Of a stretch of DNA of 7,452 nucleotides, positions 6,529-7,452 are shown piece by piece; position 1 is the first letter of the stretch; each line of letters begins with the position of its first letter. The stretch comes from Treponema sp. (GTDB lineage Bacteria; Spirochaetota; Spirochaetia; Treponematales; Breznakiellaceae). The position numbers and the translations under genes are program-made. Under the pieces are notes generated by a model, which saw only the letters and a list, made by a program, of their open reading frames with translations, was not told where the DNA came from and searched no databases. The DNA lies in NCBI GenBank assembly GCA_031284385.1, contig JAISZZ010000173.1:1-7452 (forward strand), given 5' to 3'.

Positions 6529-6534
6529 CTCCTT
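6529..6534 (-). promoter_or_regulatory. Strong ribosome binding site AAGGAG of the small gene
   Basis: AAGGAG on the minus strand, 5 nt before ATG 6523. It is one of only two full AAGGAG sites seen before a start codon in the window (the other, 5302-5307, precedes a five-codon frame). It decides the start of the 44-residue gene. Confidence 0.6.
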
Positions 6535-6574
6535 CATAAATCGAGCTTTAAGGCGGCTCTGCCGGATGCCGTTG

Positions 6575-6595
6575 GCAAAATGCCGCACATTTTGC
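6575..6595. repeat. Hairpin GCAAAATG-N5-CATTTTGC
   Basis: Perfect 8-bp arms (6575-6582 and 6588-6595) with a 5-nt loop, between the two radical SAM genes and upstream of the small gene. No T run follows on the minus strand. Together with the longer hairpin at 6610-6646 it makes a compact structured leader or a palindromic intergenic element. Confidence 0.4.
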
Positions 6596-6609
6596 ACAGC
6601 ATTTGCTGC

Positions 6610-6646
6610 GACTTGTTCAAGAACCCATAAGACTCTTGAACAAGTC
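6610..6646. repeat. Long inverted repeat, 13-bp arms GACTTGTTCAAGA/TCTTGAACAAGTC
   Basis: The arms at 6610-6622 and 6634-6646 are perfectly complementary around an 11-nt loop, starting 27 bp after the stop of radical SAM gene B. Without a T tract it is not a classical intrinsic terminator, although it may still end transcription. On the minus strand it begins one base after a perfect TATAAT (6648-6653), so it could instead be an operator or the 5' hairpin of the small-gene transcript. It may also be a dispersed palindromic repeat. Confidence 0.6.
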
Positions 6647-6647
6647 C

Positions 6648-6653
6648 ATTATA
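6648..6653 (-). promoter_or_regulatory. Candidate -10 box (TATAAT) before the small gene and radical SAM A
   Basis: TATAAT on the minus strand with a poor -35 (TAGAAC at 6671-6676, 17-bp spacing). A start near 6641 would fall inside the left arm of the long inverted repeat. This is the only promoter-like element found between the two radical SAM genes; AT-richness makes it uncertain. Confidence 0.3.
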
Positions 6654-6673
6654 AATCAGATAAAAATATTGTT

Positions 6674-7452
6674 CTAGCTGTCAGCCCACTCGGAGATTTC
6701 TTTTTTTGTGGTTTTCCATTTGATGTATTGCGGTTGACCATCCATATTGCAGTAACGGCAAAATGGAACTGGTTTGCGTAGTTTATTCTGTATTTCATCT
6801 ATAGTCTTTGCTTCGTATATGTCGATATAATCATCTTCCGTTACTTTAAGATTTACGTTAAAATAACTGTTAAAGAATTTCACATAGGCTACACGAGGAC
6901 ATTTGCATATTTTTCCTTCTACTAATTGGTAACAAGGTGTCATAGTACATAGGGCATTGCTTTTAGACGGATTTTGCCCGCCGCCAATATCGATGGGCAC
7001 CTTCCGCCATTTTATATCGTGATGATCGAATGGTAATTCTTTATCTCCCTTGGATAGAAATTTACTATCTGTGGCGAAGGCTATCTGCACATTGTGCTTC
7101 TCCATTTTTGAAAATATAAAATTGTAATCAATATTTACAGGATAAACAGATATTGCAATTATTACATTATTTATGCGGCAACATTCCCAGAATTCATCCG
7201 GCTGATTTTTTAGCAGTAGTCCGTTGGTAACTATTCTTATCGTACACTCTGGAAAGTATGAACGCGATATTTTTATAATATCGGTGAGATGCGGGTTTAA
7301 AAGCGGTTCGCCGCCTAATAAATTTATATGCCTAATGTCGCCGCCGCTTAACACCGCAATTCTTTTACAGTCATCTTCATATTTTTCTATGTCAATAAAT
7401 TGCTCTGGCGCAAGTGTTGAGAAATGACTACATCCGATGCAGTTTAAATTGC
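6674..7452 (-). CDS. Radical SAM protein B, paralogue of A, N-terminus outside window
   Basis: 258 complete residues are visible. The frame runs to the right edge, where the window cuts the codon of the first cluster cysteine, so a GTG near 7354 is internal and not a start. Visible residue 1 onward reads NLNCIGCSHFSTLAP, giving the second and third cysteines of CxxxCxxC (visible 4 and 7), and GGEP at 46-49. C-terminal cysteines at visible 168, 173, 184, 231 and 234 match the auxiliary-cluster cysteines of gene A. Over the 35 residues after the first cysteine, 29 are identical to A. The last 25 or so residues are also nearly the same, but the segment before the auxiliary cysteines (visible about 125-160) differs strongly. 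This is a tandem duplication with divergence in one region, possibly substrate-related. The missing N-terminal part should be roughly 75-80 residues if it resembles A. Confidence 0.92.
   Translation of the reverse strand, partial: NLNCIGCSHFSTLAPEQFIDIEKYEDDCKRIAVLSGGDIRHINLLGGEPLLNPHLTDIIKISRSYFPECTIRIVTNGLLLKNQPDEFWECCRINNVIIAISVYPVNIDYNFIFSKMEKHNVQIAFATDSKFLSKGDKELPFDHHDIKWRKVPIDIGGGQNPSKSNALCTMTPCYQLVEGKICKCPRVAYVKFFNSYFNVNLKVTEDDYIDIYEAKTIDEIQNKLRKPVPFCRYCNMDGQPQYIKWKTTKKEISEWADS

Noticed and set aside
6610..6646. CRISPR repeat or tRNA-like structure
   Set aside because: A single palindrome with no repeat-spacer periodicity and no tRNA arms; no CRISPR array or RNA gene was found anywhere in the window.
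6491..6781. 96-codon plus-strand frame across the gap between the radical SAM genes
   Set aside because: TTG start without a ribosome site; it runs antisense to the 3' end of radical SAM gene B and through the hairpins.
6674..7354. Radical SAM B as a complete 226-residue protein starting at GTG 7354
   Set aside because: The same frame continues open to the window edge and encodes the conserved NLNCIGC motif, so the gene is simply cut by the edge.

Overview
The window reads like a chromosomal segment from a spirochaete, most likely a Treponema-type organism. The main reason is the 570-residue protein at 1169-2881, which resembles the treponemal DUF5312 family, sitting next to a large protein with a C-terminal pRiA4b ORF-3 domain. 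This assignment is from memory of the families and was not searched. All supported genes lie on the minus strand, so transcription runs from the right edge to the left edge. Base composition is moderate to AT-rich. By hand count over single 60-base lines, one line of radical SAM gene A is about 35% G+C, one line of pgeF about 48%, and one line of the 4933-5387 intergenic gap about 58%.

Right part (5388-7452): two tandem, closely related radical SAM genes. The upstream copy (B) is cut by the window edge inside its first cluster cysteine codon. The downstream copy (A) is complete. Between them lies a 281-bp stretch with two hairpins, a perfect TATAAT, and a well-formed 44-codon small gene. That small gene has a strong Shine-Dalgarno and overlaps the start of radical SAM A by ATGA. 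Radical SAM A has a run of eight C in codons 4-6, so gaining or losing one base would stop translation within 10 or 21 residues. Small gene, coupled radical SAM gene and homopolymer switch together are the most interesting part of the window.

Middle (4933-5387): a 455-bp gap with no recognised gene, a short direct repeat, several tiny reading frames, and a promoter abutting the next gene.

Central operon (357-4932): pRiA4b-ORF3-domain protein, then the DUF5312-like protein after 56 bp, then pgeF overlapping by 4 bp. The first two genes have no Shine-Dalgarno, and each has a sigma70-like -10 box only 6-8 bp before its ATG, which suggests leaderless transcripts. PgeF is the one protein here with a well-defined biochemical role (a multicopper-oxidase-like/purine nucleoside phosphorylase fold linked to peptidoglycan precursor quality control). 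Its last ten or so codons are made of palindromic DNA.

Left edge (1-356): promoter, 5' leader hairpin and the first 60 codons of a gene whose N-terminus resembles the HsdR_N-type nuclease domain of restriction enzymes. The rest is outside the window.
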